From contig DAHUXH010000008.1 in the NCBI GenBank assembly GCA_027307235.1, positions 62,001 to 126,000 of the forward strand: a stretch of 64,000 bases of DNA, written 5' to 3'. Shown here piece after piece: positions 17,476 through 26,667 of the stretch. Each line of letters starts with the position of its first letter. The first letter of the stretch is position 1. The notes beneath the pieces were generated by a model. The model had not been told where the DNA came from. It was given only the letters and a program-made list of their open reading frames with translations, and did no database searches. This DNA is from Vulcanimicrobiota bacterium. Its GTDB lineage: Bacteria > Vulcanimicrobiota > Vulcanimicrobiia > Vulcanimicrobiales > Vulcanimicrobiaceae. A program made the translations under genes and the position numbers.

Positions 17476-18908
17476 GAGCGCAGCGCGTCGATCGCTTCGC
17501 CGATGCGACGAATGCCTTCGGCGATCTCGTCGCGCTTGACGGCAGTGAGCGCCAAGCGAAGGTGATGCTCGCCCCCCGGCATCGCGAAGAACGCTCCGCC
17601 GAAGAGAAATGAAGCGCCCAAACGCTCGGCGGCATCGAGCAAGGAGCGCGCCCGAATCTCGCGCGGGGTCGTCGCCCACAGATAGAATCCGCCGACGGGT
17701 TTGCTCGCACGAAAACTCGACGGCCAATACGTGGCGATCGCGCGGTCGGCGAGGGTGCGCCGCAGCAGCAGTTCTTCGCGCAGCAGCATGACGTGCTCGT
17801 CGTAGGCCCGCTCGAGGTAGTCGGTGACGGCAGCCTGCGCGTAGAGACTGGTCGCCATGTCATACGCCTGCTTGCGCAGCAGCAGCCGTTCCAAGATCGG
17901 GCGGGGCGCGCAGAGCCAGCCGACGCGCAGCCCCGGCGCGATCGTCTTCGAAAACGTGGAGAGATAGACGACATGCTCGGGCGCGAGTGCGACCAGCGGC
18001 GGCGCGTCGCCGGGCGCCAACGGACCGTAGGGATCGTCCTCGACGATCGGGACGCCGGCGCGCTTGGCGATCGTCACCAGCCGCTCGCGCCGGTCGGCAT
18101 TCATGGTCGCATTGGTCGGGTTGTGCAGCGACGGCATGGTATAGATGAAGCGCGGGCGGCGCGTGCGCAGCACCGCCTCGACGTGATCGACGCGCATGCC
18201 GTCATCGTCGACCGGAACGGCGATCGCGCGCAATCCGCAGATTTGAAAGATCTGCAGCGCACCCGGATACGATGGGCTCTCGACGATGATCTCGTCACCG
18301 GGTTCCGCGAGACTCTGCGCGACGATCATAATGCCTTGCGTCGATCCGGTGAGCACGATCGTGTTGGCGGCCTCGCGTTTGACGCCGCGCGCGCGCATCC
18401 GGGCCGCGATCGCGTCACGCAACGGCCCGTATCCTTCGGAATCCCCGTACGAGAGCACCAAGCGCGGATCGCTCGCGACGCGCGCGAACGACTTTGCGAG
18501 TTCGCCCAACGGAGACGGCTCATCGGGGGCGATGCCCTGCACGAACGAGATGCGCCCCAGGTCGTGCTTGGCCGCAAGCTCGCCGAGCACCATCGGATAT
18601 TCGCCGACCCGCCACGACGGGAGCGAGACCCACCACGGGATCGCCGCCGAGTGTTCTGCCGGCGCCGGGCGACCGCGCAGCGCCACGCGCGACCCCGCGC
18701 CGACGCGCTGCTCGATCAAACCGTCGACGACCAGTTCCCGGTACGCGCGCACGACGGTGCTGCGCGTGACGGCGAGGCGCTGGGCGAAGCTGCGCTCGGA
18801 CGGCAGGCGCGTGGAGGCAGGCAGCGTCCCCGTCAGGATCGCCTCACGCAGTTGTTCGTATATCTGCCGGTAGAGCGGCACGATGCTCTCTCGATCGAGG
18901 TCCGGCAT
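17472..18908 (-). CDS. MocR-type GntR/aminotransferase-like regulator
   Basis: A 478-residue fusion of a GntR winged helix (residues about 8-75; PLYRQIYEQLREAILTG, LPSERSFAQRLAVTRSTVVRAY) and a fold-type-I aminotransferase domain. The PLP lysine is in STFSKTIAPGLRVGWL. Start 18908 is chosen because the HTH then begins at the normal distance from residue 1; the frame is open 50 codons further. MocR proteins sense PLP or an amino compound; PdxR members control pdxST, and a pdxST pair exists in this window at 45-46 kb, though far away. It is divergent from lpdA, and mutY overlaps its stop. Confidence 0.9.
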   Translation of the reverse strand: MPDLDRESIVPLYRQIYEQLREAILTGTLPASTRLPSERSFAQRLAVTRSTVVRAYRELVVDGLIEQRVGAGSRVALRGRPAPAEHSAAIPWWVSLPSWRVGEYPMVLGELAAKHDLGRISFVQGIAPDEPSPLGELAKSFARVASDPRLVLSYGDSEGYGPLRDAIAARMRARGVKREAANTIVLTGSTQGIMIVAQSLAEPGDEIIVESPSYPGALQIFQICGLRAIAVPVDDDGMRVDHVEAVLRTRRPRFIYTMPSLHNPTNATMNADRRERLVTIAKRAGVPIVEDDPYGPLAPGDAPPLVALAPEHVVYLSTFSKTIAPGLRVGWLCAPRPILERLLLRKQAYDMATSLYAQAAVTDYLERAYDEHVMLLREELLLRRTLADRAIATYWPSSFRASKPVGGFYLWATTPREIRARSLLDAAERLGASFLFGGAFFAMPGGEHHLRLALTAVKRDEIAEGIRRIGEAIDALRS

Positions 18909-19084
18909 CACGCCCGACCATCCGCCCTTGCTCACGCGCGCCTTGTTCGCAAGACGGGCGCGGAAGGCTTGCCCGCCGGAGCCGAACCGGCGGGGGGACG
19001 GTGATTCAAGTCGGTGCCCCGGGACTTCCACTCTGATAGGCTGAAGGCTACGTCCCATTTTTCACCGAGAGTAGGAGCTTTTCA
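18909..19084. promoter_or_regulatory. divergent control region, MocR gene / lpdA
   Basis: A 176-base non-coding spacer. It contains a perfect 8-bp hairpin CCCGCCGG (18972-18979) with CCGGCGGG (18987-18994) and a seven-base loop, in the leader of the MocR gene. The lpdA side has a ribosome site GTAGGAGC just before GTG 19085. I cannot assign promoter boxes with confidence. Confidence 0.5.
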
Positions 19085-20536
19085 GTGGCGGAACATCAGG
19101 TCGACGCGGTCGTCATCGGTGCGGGTCCGGGCGGGTATCACGCAGCGATCCGTCTGGGTCAGCTCGGCAAGAAGGTCATCTGTGTCGATCGCGACGAGAT
19201 CGGCGGCGTCTGCCTCAACTGGGGCTGTATCCCGACCAAGGCGCTCCTGCACGTCGGAGAGGTGATTCGCCACATCGACCAGGCGAGCGCGATCGGCCTG
19301 AAGGTTCCAAAAGCCGAAGTCGACCGCGAAGGCGTCGCCAAGTTCAAGACCGAGGTCGTCAACGCCAACGTGGGCGGCGTGCGGACGCTCTTCAAAGCCA
19401 ACAACGTCCAGTTTCTCTACGGCGACGCCTCGTTCAAGAGCGCGAACGAGATCGTGTTGAAGAAAAAAGAAGGCGGCGAGGACACCATCAAGGCGCAGCA
19501 CGTCGTGATCGCAACCGGCTCCGCGCCGATCGACGTGAAGGCTTGGCCGCGCGACGGAGAGCAGATCGTCAACTCCGACGACGCCGTGCAGATGAAGCGT
19601 ATCCCGAAGAAGCTGCTCGTGATCGGCGGCGGCGTCATCGGTTTGGAATTCGCGACCGTCTACACGCGCGTCGGGGCTGAAGTGCTCGTCATCGAAGCGA
19701 TGCCGCAGCTCCTTACCGGCACCGATCTCGAAATCTCCAAGACGCTCGGACGCATCTTGAAGAAGCAAGGCGTCGAGATCATGCTCAACACCAAGGTCGG
19801 CGACCTGAAAAAAGAAGGCAAGATCGTCAAGGCGACCTTCAACGGCGAAGGCACGAGCGGCAAAGACGAGACGCGCGAATTCGACATGGTGCTGGTCGCC
19901 GTCGGACGCCGCCCGGTCACCGACTCGCTCAACCTCAAAGCGGCCGGACTCGCGGTCGACGACAAGGGCTTCATCGGCGTCGACGCACAGCTGCGCACGA
20001 AGGTCGCCAACGTCTTCGCGATCGGTGACGTCACCGGACAACCGCTGCTCGCGCACCGCGCGATGAAGCAAGGCGTCATTGCGGCCGAGGTCATCTCGGG
20101 CGATGCGTCAGCAGCGTACGATCCGCTCGCGATGCCCAACTGCGTCTACACCGATCCCGAAGTCGCGACCGTCGGCCTCTCCGAAGAAGAGGCCAAGGCC
20201 AAAGGCTACGAGGTTCGCATCGGCAAGTTTCCGCTCGCGGCGTCGGGCCGCGCGCGCACCATGCACGAGTCGGACGGCTTGATCAAGCTGGTCGGCGATG
20301 CCAAAACCGACCTGCTGCTCGGCATGCACATCGTCTCACCGCAAGCCGAGTCGCTCATCGGCGAAGGTGTCATGGCGCTTGAAATGGGAGCGACGCTGGA
20401 AGACATCGGCCTCTCGATTCATCCGCATCCCACGCTCGCCGAAGGCATCATGGATGCCGCCGAAGCCGCTCACTACAAAGCCATTCACATCGTGAATCAG
20501 AAGCCGAAAACGCCGGTCGCGGTAGGCGCGAAGTAG
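19085..20536 (+). CDS. lpdA: dihydrolipoyl dehydrogenase (E3)
   Basis: A 483-residue flavoprotein disulfide reductase that reoxidises dihydrolipoyl groups of the 2-oxoacid dehydrogenase and glycine-cleavage complexes with NAD+. FAD site GAGPGG at residues 12-17; redox disulfide C43/C48 in GGVCLNWGCIP; NAD site IGGGVIGLEF near 180; second FAD motif VFAIGDVTGQPLLAHRA; and the C-terminal His-Glu pair H448 and E453 in HPHPTLAE. GTG start with AGGAG seven bases upstream. It heads a run lpdA-lipB-lipA, so E3 and the enzymes that build its lipoyl substrate are made together; gcvPB at the right edge is a likely partner system. Confidence 0.97.
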   Translation: MAEHQVDAVVIGAGPGGYHAAIRLGQLGKKVICVDRDEIGGVCLNWGCIPTKALLHVGEVIRHIDQASAIGLKVPKAEVDREGVAKFKTEVVNANVGGVRTLFKANNVQFLYGDASFKSANEIVLKKKEGGEDTIKAQHVVIATGSAPIDVKAWPRDGEQIVNSDDAVQMKRIPKKLLVIGGGVIGLEFATVYTRVGAEVLVIEAMPQLLTGTDLEISKTLGRILKKQGVEIMLNTKVGDLKKEGKIVKATFNGEGTSGKDETREFDMVLVAVGRRPVTDSLNLKAAGLAVDDKGFIGVDAQLRTKVANVFAIGDVTGQPLLAHRAMKQGVIAAEVISGDASAAYDPLAMPNCVYTDPEVATVGLSEEEAKAKGYEVRIGKFPLAASGRARTMHESDGLIKLVGDAKTDLLLGMHIVSPQAESLIGEGVMALEMGATLEDIGLSIHPHPTLAEGIMDAAEAAHYKAIHIVNQKPKTPVAVGAK

Positions 20537-20559
20537 CGGCGAATGATGCAAGGCCCGCC

Positions 20560-21216
20560 ATGACGCAGGCGCGGCTGCTCGATTTGGGCGTGCGCGCGTA
20601 TCGTGAAGTGTGGGAGATTCAGCACACGCTTCACGAGCGCGTGCGCGACGGCGCCGATCCCGACACGTGGATCGTCGTCGAGCATACACCCGTGATCACC
20701 CTCGGACGGCAAGCCAAGCGCGAGAACGTCTTGCTCTCCGAAGCGGCGCTCGCAGCGCGCGGCGTCGATCTGGTGGCCATCGAGCGCGGCGGCGACGTGA
20801 CCTACCACGGTCCGGGGCAACTCGTCGTCTACCCGATTCGCAAGCTCGAACGTTTCCGCGAAGTCGTCCCGCTCGTGCGCGCGCTCGAAGGCGCGGTCAT
20901 CCAGACGTGCGCGCGCTTCGGCGTAGCCGCCGAGCGCTGGAGCGAGCACGCCGGCGTGTGGGTCGGCACCGGCCAAATCTGTGCCATCGGCCTCTCGGTC
21001 AAGCAGATGACGTCGTTCCACGGCATCGCCTTCAATGCGTGCACGGCGCTCGATTACGACGCCTTGATCAACCCGTGCGGTCTGCGCGAGCGCGGCATCA
21101 CCTCGCTGAGCGAGCAAACCGGGCGCCACGTGAGCGTCGCCGAACTCAAAACGGTGCTCGTGGACGAACTGGCGAAGACGTTCGACACCGAATTCGTAAT
21201 GGAACAAACCGTATAA
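20560..21216 (+). CDS. lipB: octanoyltransferase (LipB), with the usual catalytic Lys replaced
   Basis: A 218-residue enzyme that moves octanoyl from acyl carrier protein to lipoyl domains. Family segments: TLGRQAKRENVL near 47-58, the signature RGGDVTYHGPGQLVVYP (76-92) and catalytic Cys C173 in LINPCGL. The second catalytic residue, a Lys in the G-x-K-[IV]-x-x-[IL]-G segment of known LipB proteins, is Gln here (Q139 in GTGQICAIG); the next Lys is K148 nine residues on. So either another Lys serves, or activity is altered. It follows lpdA by 23 bases and precedes lipA by 4. Confidence 0.92.
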   Translation: MTQARLLDLGVRAYREVWEIQHTLHERVRDGADPDTWIVVEHTPVITLGRQAKRENVLLSEAALAARGVDLVAIERGGDVTYHGPGQLVVYPIRKLERFREVVPLVRALEGAVIQTCARFGVAAERWSEHAGVWVGTGQICAIGLSVKQMTSFHGIAFNACTALDYDALINPCGLRERGITSLSEQTGRHVSVAELKTVLVDELAKTFDTEFVMEQTV

Positions 21217-21220
21217 ATTC

Positions 21221-22120
21221 ATGGCCATCGAGATAAGTCTGATCGGCGCCGCGCAACCGGCGCGCCACGCGCGCAAGCCGGATTGGTTGCGCGTGATGCT
21301 TCCGCACGGCGATGACTATGAGCGGGTCAAGGCCGAAGTCAACGCCCTCAAGCTGAACACCGTCTGCAAGGAAGCCGCGTGTCCGAACATCGCGGAGTGC
21401 TGGGGAGCCGGTACCGCGACGATCATGATCCTCGGCGACACCTGCACCCGCGGTTGCCGTTTCTGCAATGTGAAGACCGGCAATCCGCGCGGCGAAGTCG
21501 ACTGGATGGAACCGGTTCGCGTGGCCGAAGCCGTGCGCGATCTCGGCTGGAAGTATCTGGTGCTGACCGCAGTCGACCGCGACGACCTCGCCGACGGCGG
21601 CGCGCTGATCTTCGCCAACACCGTGCGTGCGATTCACGAGCGCGTGCCCGGTGCGAAGGTCGAGATTCTCAGCGGCGACTATCGCGGCGATCTGGATGCG
21701 CTCGACATCGTGATGGACGCGCAGCCTGAGGTCTTCGCGCACAACCTCGAAACCGTGCGCCGTCTCACGCCGGCGGTGCGCGACAAGCGCGCGACCTACG
21801 ACCAATCGTTGCGTATTCTCGACCATGCCAAGGCGCGCGCGCCGCAACGCTACACGAAGACCTCGCTCATGATTGGGCTCGGCGAGCGCGACGACGAGAT
21901 AGAACGCAGCATGGAGGACGCCCGAAACGTGGGCGTCGACATCTTCACCTTGGGCCAGTACCTGCAGCCCACGAAGAAGCATCTTCCGGTGGTCGAGTTC
22001 GTCCCGCCCGAGAAGTTCGCGCAGCTCGGCGAACTCGCGAAGACCAAAGGTTTCCATCAAGTCGTGAGCAGCCCGCTCTCCCGGTCATCGTACCACGCGG
22101 AACAGGCATTTCCGGCGTAG
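21221..22120 (+). CDS. lipA: lipoyl synthase
   Basis: A 299-residue radical-SAM enzyme that inserts two sulfurs into protein-bound octanoyl groups. The auxiliary cluster cysteines are C49, C54 and C60 (CKEAACPNIAEC) and the radical-SAM set is C75, C79 and C82 (CTRGCRFC), both in canonical spacing. The C-terminal SPLSRSSYHAEQAF carries the conserved RSSYHA, whose Ser ligates the auxiliary cluster. It is four bases after lipB and is followed by a strong hairpin at 22144, so the lpdA-lipB-lipA unit probably ends here. Confidence 0.97.
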   Translation: MAIEISLIGAAQPARHARKPDWLRVMLPHGDDYERVKAEVNALKLNTVCKEAACPNIAECWGAGTATIMILGDTCTRGCRFCNVKTGNPRGEVDWMEPVRVAEAVRDLGWKYLVLTAVDRDDLADGGALIFANTVRAIHERVPGAKVEILSGDYRGDLDALDIVMDAQPEVFAHNLETVRRLTPAVRDKRATYDQSLRILDHAKARAPQRYTKTSLMIGLGERDDEIERSMEDARNVGVDIFTLGQYLQPTKKHLPVVEFVPPEKFAQLGELAKTKGFHQVVSSPLSRSSYHAEQAFPA

Positions 22121-22143
22121 GTTCCGCCGCGCGAATTTTCCGT

Positions 22144-22166
22144 CGGCGAGCGTGCAACGCTCGCCG
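22144..22166 (+). terminator. strong hairpin between lipA and the RND gene
   Basis: A perfect 10-bp stem CGGCGAGCGT / ACGCTCGCCG with a three-base loop GCA, 23 bases after the lipA stop, followed by TTGCTTTG. The T-run is broken, so it may be a weak terminator or an mRNA processing or attenuation barrier before the pump gene. Confidence 0.65.
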
Positions 22167-22190
22167 TTGCTTTGAGGTCAAAGGATCGTC

Positions 22191-25100
22191 GTGACGAGTG
22201 TATTTCTCCGCCGCCCCATTTTGGCGACCGTCTGTTCGCTGGTCATCCTCATCGCGGGACTGGTGGTCATTCCAACGCTGCCGATCGCGCAATACCCGCA
22301 GATCGCGCCCCCCGTCGTTTCGGTATCGGCGTCCTACGTCGGCGCGAGCCCGCAAGCGGTCGAAGCCCAGGTCACGACCCCGCTCGAAAACGCGCTCAAC
22401 ACGGTGCAAGGTCTGCGCTACATCACCTCGACGAGTGCGCAAGGCGTCTCGACCGTCACCTGCACGTTCAACCTCGGGACCGATCTCGACATCGCTGCGG
22501 CGGACGTTCAAAATGCCGTGCAATCGGCGCTCGGTCAGCTTCCCGCGACCGTGCAGCAAGTCGGTGTCACGGTCTCCAAGAACGCCGGCACGTTCGTGAT
22601 GGCGATCGCGCTGCAATCGGATTCCTCAAAATACGACACGCTCTTCCTCAGCAATTACGCGCAGCTCAACGTCGTCAACGATCTCTCGCGCATTCCCGGC
22701 GTCTCGCAGATTCGCATCTTCGGTCAGCGGCGCTATGCCATGCGCATCTGGCTCAATCCGCGGAAACTAGCCGCCCAGGGTCTCGCCACCAGCGACGTCG
22801 TCTCGGCGCTTCAGGAACAAAACGTCGAGGTGGCCGCCGGCAGCATCGGCTCGGCGCCTGAGTCACCCAATCAGCCCTACACCTACACGATCAACGCCGT
22901 CACGCAGCTTTCGCAGCCCAGCGAATTCGCCAACATCATCTTACGCACCAATCCCGACGGCGGCTTCACGCGTCTGGGCGACGTCGCGCGCGTGGAACTT
23001 GGTGCCCAGGACTACTCGAATGCACTGCGCTTCGACGGTGGAACCAACGTCGTCGGACTGGGCATTCTGCAGTACCCCGACGCAAACGCCCTGCAAGTCT
23101 CCAAAGGCATTCTCGAACGGATGAACGAGCTTGCCAAAACCTTCCCGGCCGGCATCCATTATCAGGTGGCCTTCGACACGACCACGTTCGTGCAAGAGTC
23201 GATCCGCGAGGTCGTGCTAACCCTGCTGCTCTCGATCGTGCTGGTCGTGCTCGTCATCTACTTGTTTCTTCAAGATCCGAAGTCGACGCTGATTCCGGCC
23301 GCGACGATCCCGGTCTCGCTGATCGGGACGTTCTTCGTGATGAAGATCTTCGGATTCACGATCAACACGATCACGTTGTTCGGATTGACGCTCGCAACCG
23401 GCCTCGTCGTCGACGACGCGATCGTAGTCATCGAAAACATCGCGCGTTTCATGACGGAAAGAAAACTGCGCGGCATCGAAGGCGCCGAGCCCGCCATGCG
23501 CGAGATTCAGAGCGCCGTGGTCGCATCGTCGCTCGTCCTGCTGGCCGTCTTCGTCCCGGTCGCGTTCTTCCCGGGAACGACCGGACAGCTCTACAAGCAG
23601 TTCGCGCTGACCATCGCCGCGTCGATTTCGATCTCGCTCTTCATGGCGCTCACGCTCTCACCGGTGATGTCGGCGCGGCTGCTGAGCGGACAAGTTGAGT
23701 CGAATTGGGTCTTCTTTCATTGGTTCAACGAAGGCTTCCACCGCTTTCGCGATTGGTACAAGCGAATTTTACCGCGCCTCTTCCGTCGCCGGTGGGCGGT
23801 CTTCGGGGCCTTCGCGCTCGCGCTGTTTCTGACCGCGCTGCTCTCGCGCACGACGCCGAACGCATTCATTCCCGATGAAGACCAGGGCTATTTCATCGTG
23901 CTCGTCCAAGCGCCCGAAGGCACCTCGCTGGCCGGCGAACAGACGATCGCGCAAACCGCCGAGCGCATCATTCTGAGTCAGCCCGAAGTCAGCGATCTCT
24001 TCGATGTCGGCGGATTTAGTTTCACCGGCGCCGCGCCGAATCGCGGCCTGATGTTCGCGCGTTTGAAACCGTGGGGCGAACGCGGCGGTGTCGAGCACAG
24101 CATCGACGCCGTGCTGCAGCGCGTGAATTTCGGGTTCTTCCAAAAAATTCCGCAAGCGCAAGTGTTCGCGCTCAACCCACCCGCGATCAATGGCGTCGGC
24201 AGCTTCGGCGGCTTTCAATTCGAGCTGGAAGACCGCGGCAATCTCGGTCTGCCCGCGCTGATGGGAAGCGCCTACGGCATGATGGGCGCCGCCGCGAAGG
24301 ACCCGCGCCTGGTTCGCGTCTTCACGCAGTTCCGCATCAACTCACCGCAGTTGGCGGTGGACATCGACCGCAACAAGGTCAAGGCGATCGGTGCCTCGCT
24401 GACCGACGTCTTCAACACCATGCAAGTCGATCTCGGATCGCTGTTCGTCAACAATTTCACGTACCTCAATCGCTCGTGGCAGGTGCAAGTGCAGGCCGAC
24501 ATGCCGTACCGCGACCGCGTCTCCGCGTTGCAGCAGATGTACGTTCGTTCGAATGCGCCGCACAACTCCGACCTGCGAACCAACACGAACGCGACCGGCG
24601 CCGGCATGACGCCGGTGAGTTCCCTCGTGAACGTGCGCCGGACGCTGGATGCCCCGGTCATCACCCACTACAACCTCTACCGGAATATCGAACTCAACGG
24701 CAGCGCCGCGCCCGGACACGGTTCGGGCGAATCGCTGACCGCGATGACGCAGATCGCGCAGCAGGTGATGCCGCCGGGGATAAATTTCGAGTGGTCGGGC
24801 TTGCAGCTCGATGAGTTGGCGGCGGGCGGACAGAGCGCGCTGATCTTCGCGCTCGGGCTGATCTTCGTCTTCCTCGTCCTCTCCGCGCAGTACGAGAGCT
24901 TCGTCGACCCGCTCATCGTTTTGCTGGCGGTGCCGGCCGCGCTCTTTGGGGCGCTGCTCTTCATCAACGTCCGCCATCTGCCGATCCCCGGGCTGTTCGC
25001 GCCGAGCCTGGCGCAGGACGCCTACGCGCAAGTCGGCTACGTCATGCTGATCGGCCTCGCGAGCAAGAGCGCCATCCTGATCGTCGAGTTCGCGAACCAG

Positions 25101-25373
25101 CAGATGCGCGCCGGCGCCGACGTGGTCACCGCGGCGCTGCGAGCCGCGCAGACGCGGCTCCGTCCGATCCTGATGACCTCGATCGCGTTCGTGATCGCGG
25201 TCCTTCCGCTGGTCTTCGCGACCGGGGCGGGTTCGGCGGCGCGCCATTCGCTCGGGACCGTCGTCTTCGGCGGGATGCTCGTCTCGACGTTCTTAAACTT
25301 GGCGATCACGCCGGTGCTCTACGTCATTATCAAGTCGCTCACGGGACGCGCCCGAGGCCGCCGGACGGCGTAA
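22191..25373 (+). CDS. RND-family efflux pump inner-membrane subunit (HAE1 type)
   Basis: A 1060-residue AcrB/MexB-like transporter. The N-terminus SVFLRRPILATVCSLVILIAGL is TM1; IAQYPQIAPPVVSVSASYVGAS begins the first periplasmic loop. The proton-relay pair D408/D409 is present in TGLVVDDAIVVIEN (TM4), and PAATIPVSLIGTF and FNEGFHRF are family blocks. The second half repeats the layout, ending with TM10-12 (MLIGLASKSAILIVEF). GTG start at 22191 lies 70 bases after lipA beyond a hairpin. No periplasmic adaptor or TolC-like gene is adjacent, so it must borrow these from elsewhere. Substrates unknown. Confidence 0.94.
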   Translation: MTSVFLRRPILATVCSLVILIAGLVVIPTLPIAQYPQIAPPVVSVSASYVGASPQAVEAQVTTPLENALNTVQGLRYITSTSAQGVSTVTCTFNLGTDLDIAAADVQNAVQSALGQLPATVQQVGVTVSKNAGTFVMAIALQSDSSKYDTLFLSNYAQLNVVNDLSRIPGVSQIRIFGQRRYAMRIWLNPRKLAAQGLATSDVVSALQEQNVEVAAGSIGSAPESPNQPYTYTINAVTQLSQPSEFANIILRTNPDGGFTRLGDVARVELGAQDYSNALRFDGGTNVVGLGILQYPDANALQVSKGILERMNELAKTFPAGIHYQVAFDTTTFVQESIREVVLTLLLSIVLVVLVIYLFLQDPKSTLIPAATIPVSLIGTFFVMKIFGFTINTITLFGLTLATGLVVDDAIVVIENIARFMTERKLRGIEGAEPAMREIQSAVVASSLVLLAVFVPVAFFPGTTGQLYKQFALTIAASISISLFMALTLSPVMSARLLSGQVESNWVFFHWFNEGFHRFRDWYKRILPRLFRRRWAVFGAFALALFLTALLSRTTPNAFIPDEDQGYFIVLVQAPEGTSLAGEQTIAQTAERIILSQPEVSDLFDVGGFSFTGAAPNRGLMFARLKPWGERGGVEHSIDAVLQRVNFGFFQKIPQAQVFALNPPAINGVGSFGGFQFELEDRGNLGLPALMGSAYGMMGAAAKDPRLVRVFTQFRINSPQLAVDIDRNKVKAIGASLTDVFNTMQVDLGSLFVNNFTYLNRSWQVQVQADMPYRDRVSALQQMYVRSNAPHNSDLRTNTNATGAGMTPVSSLVNVRRTLDAPVITHYNLYRNIELNGSAAPGHGSGESLTAMTQIAQQVMPPGINFEWSGLQLDELAAGGQSALIFALGLIFVFLVLSAQYESFVDPLIVLLAVPAALFGALLFINVRHLPIPGLFAPSLAQDAYAQVGYVMLIGLASKSAILIVEFANQQMRAGADVVTAALRAAQTRLRPILMTSIAFVIAVLPLVFATGAGSAARHSLGTVVFGGMLVSTFLNLAITPVLYVIIKSLTGRARGRRTA

Positions 25374-25485
25374 AGCGCCGCATTCTGCGACAAACGTGCG
25401 AGGGTTTTAATCTTCTTAAGCCCAACACATGGCAAACCGGCAATTGATAGATGTAATAGTCCGGTTCCATGCGTTGGAGAACTAC

Positions 25486-26658
25486 ATGCACAAGAACGTC
25501 TTCCGCACGACTGTAGCCGCGCTTTTGGCGGCGTCGTTCGGCTTTTCGGCCGTCCCGGCGTCGGCGGACGGCACCGGCAACGTCTACGGCACGGGCGTCG
25601 TCGCGGGCGCGAATGCCGCCATCAAGGCGGCGATGACCCGCGATCAGCATCAGCACCCGAACCAAGTCGCGCAGGTGCCGCCGGTCAAACAACATCCCAT
25701 CGGCGGCCCCGCCGCGATCGGGCTCCCCACGGGTCTCACCTACGACGTCGATTTTTCATTGGCGTATCCGTACGGCAACATCGGACAGACCGGGAAACAA
25801 TGGCTGCCGGGCGGCTTCGATGCGATCGTCGGCTACGGCTTCGACGCCACGACGCGTTTCGTCGCCAACTATTATGAATTGCAGCACTATCCGGCAGGCT
25901 TCAACTCCGGAACGGTGCCGCTCTACCTGCAAGGCTTCGCGAACCCGATCGGAACCGTGCCGCTCGGACCGCCGTCGCCCCAGCAGATCCTCGCGACGAA
26001 GGACCGCTTCTACCTCTTCAATTTCGAAAAGCTGATCCTGATCAAGAACGCGCTCAAAGGACGGACGCTTCCGATCGTGGTGACGCCGACCTACGTCGCG
26101 CGCTCGTCACACATCGCGGCTTCGCCCTCCAACGACGACATCGTGCCGATCGCTCCGGTTCCCGGCGGCCCGCCGGTGCTCGACGTCAAGACGCGCACCG
26201 CGCAGGTCGATTCGATCGCGTTCACGCTGCCGATCCTGAAGACGCCGAAGATGTTCGGCACGTTCACGGCCGCGCCGTCGTGGCTGACGCATCCCAACGG
26301 GTTCAACCAGGTCAACAAGGCGCAACTCTATCAGATCCTCTACCTCGAATACACGCCGACCGATCGGACGAAGTTCTTCTTCGAACCGCAAAGCTCGCGC
26401 GACTATCTGCCGAGCGACCGATTCGCGCAGCATTTGATGGCGTATTTCCTCGGCGCTTCGCAGCGCGTCGGAAAGAATGGGTTCGTGCAGGTCGTGCTCA
26501 ACAGCGGCGGCCCGACGAACGAGACACCGTACGGCATCTCGGCGCTCACCTGCACCGACGTGACCTGCCGCAATGCCATTCCCACCGTCGGCGGTCTCAA
26601 GGCCACGCAGGTGCAGGTCGAATTCGGTCTCGGTTCGCCGACCATCATCCAGTTCTAA
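25486..26658 (+). CDS. putative outer-membrane beta-barrel protein
   Basis: A 390-residue exported protein. ATG 25486 is chosen: GGAG lies six bases upstream and a signal peptide starts at once (MHKNVFRTTVAALLAASFGFSAVPASA); a longer in-frame start at 25429 would bury it. The mature part has alternating aromatic/polar strands (FVANYYELQHYP, YLFNFEKLILI, LYLEYTPTDRTKFFFEP) and ends in Phe (SPTIIQF), as barrel proteins recognised by the BAM machinery do. No domain is recognised. It lies 9 bases before the SGNH lipoprotein gene, so the two are probably co-expressed envelope proteins. Confidence 0.75.
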   Translation: MHKNVFRTTVAALLAASFGFSAVPASADGTGNVYGTGVVAGANAAIKAAMTRDQHQHPNQVAQVPPVKQHPIGGPAAIGLPTGLTYDVDFSLAYPYGNIGQTGKQWLPGGFDAIVGYGFDATTRFVANYYELQHYPAGFNSGTVPLYLQGFANPIGTVPLGPPSPQQILATKDRFYLFNFEKLILIKNALKGRTLPIVVTPTYVARSSHIAASPSNDDIVPIAPVPGGPPVLDVKTRTAQVDSIAFTLPILKTPKMFGTFTAAPSWLTHPNGFNQVNKAQLYQILYLEYTPTDRTKFFFEPQSSRDYLPSDRFAQHLMAYFLGASQRVGKNGFVQVVLNSGGPTNETPYGISALTCTDVTCRNAIPTVGGLKATQVQVEFGLGSPTIIQF

Positions 26659-26667
26659 AGCAAGGTT

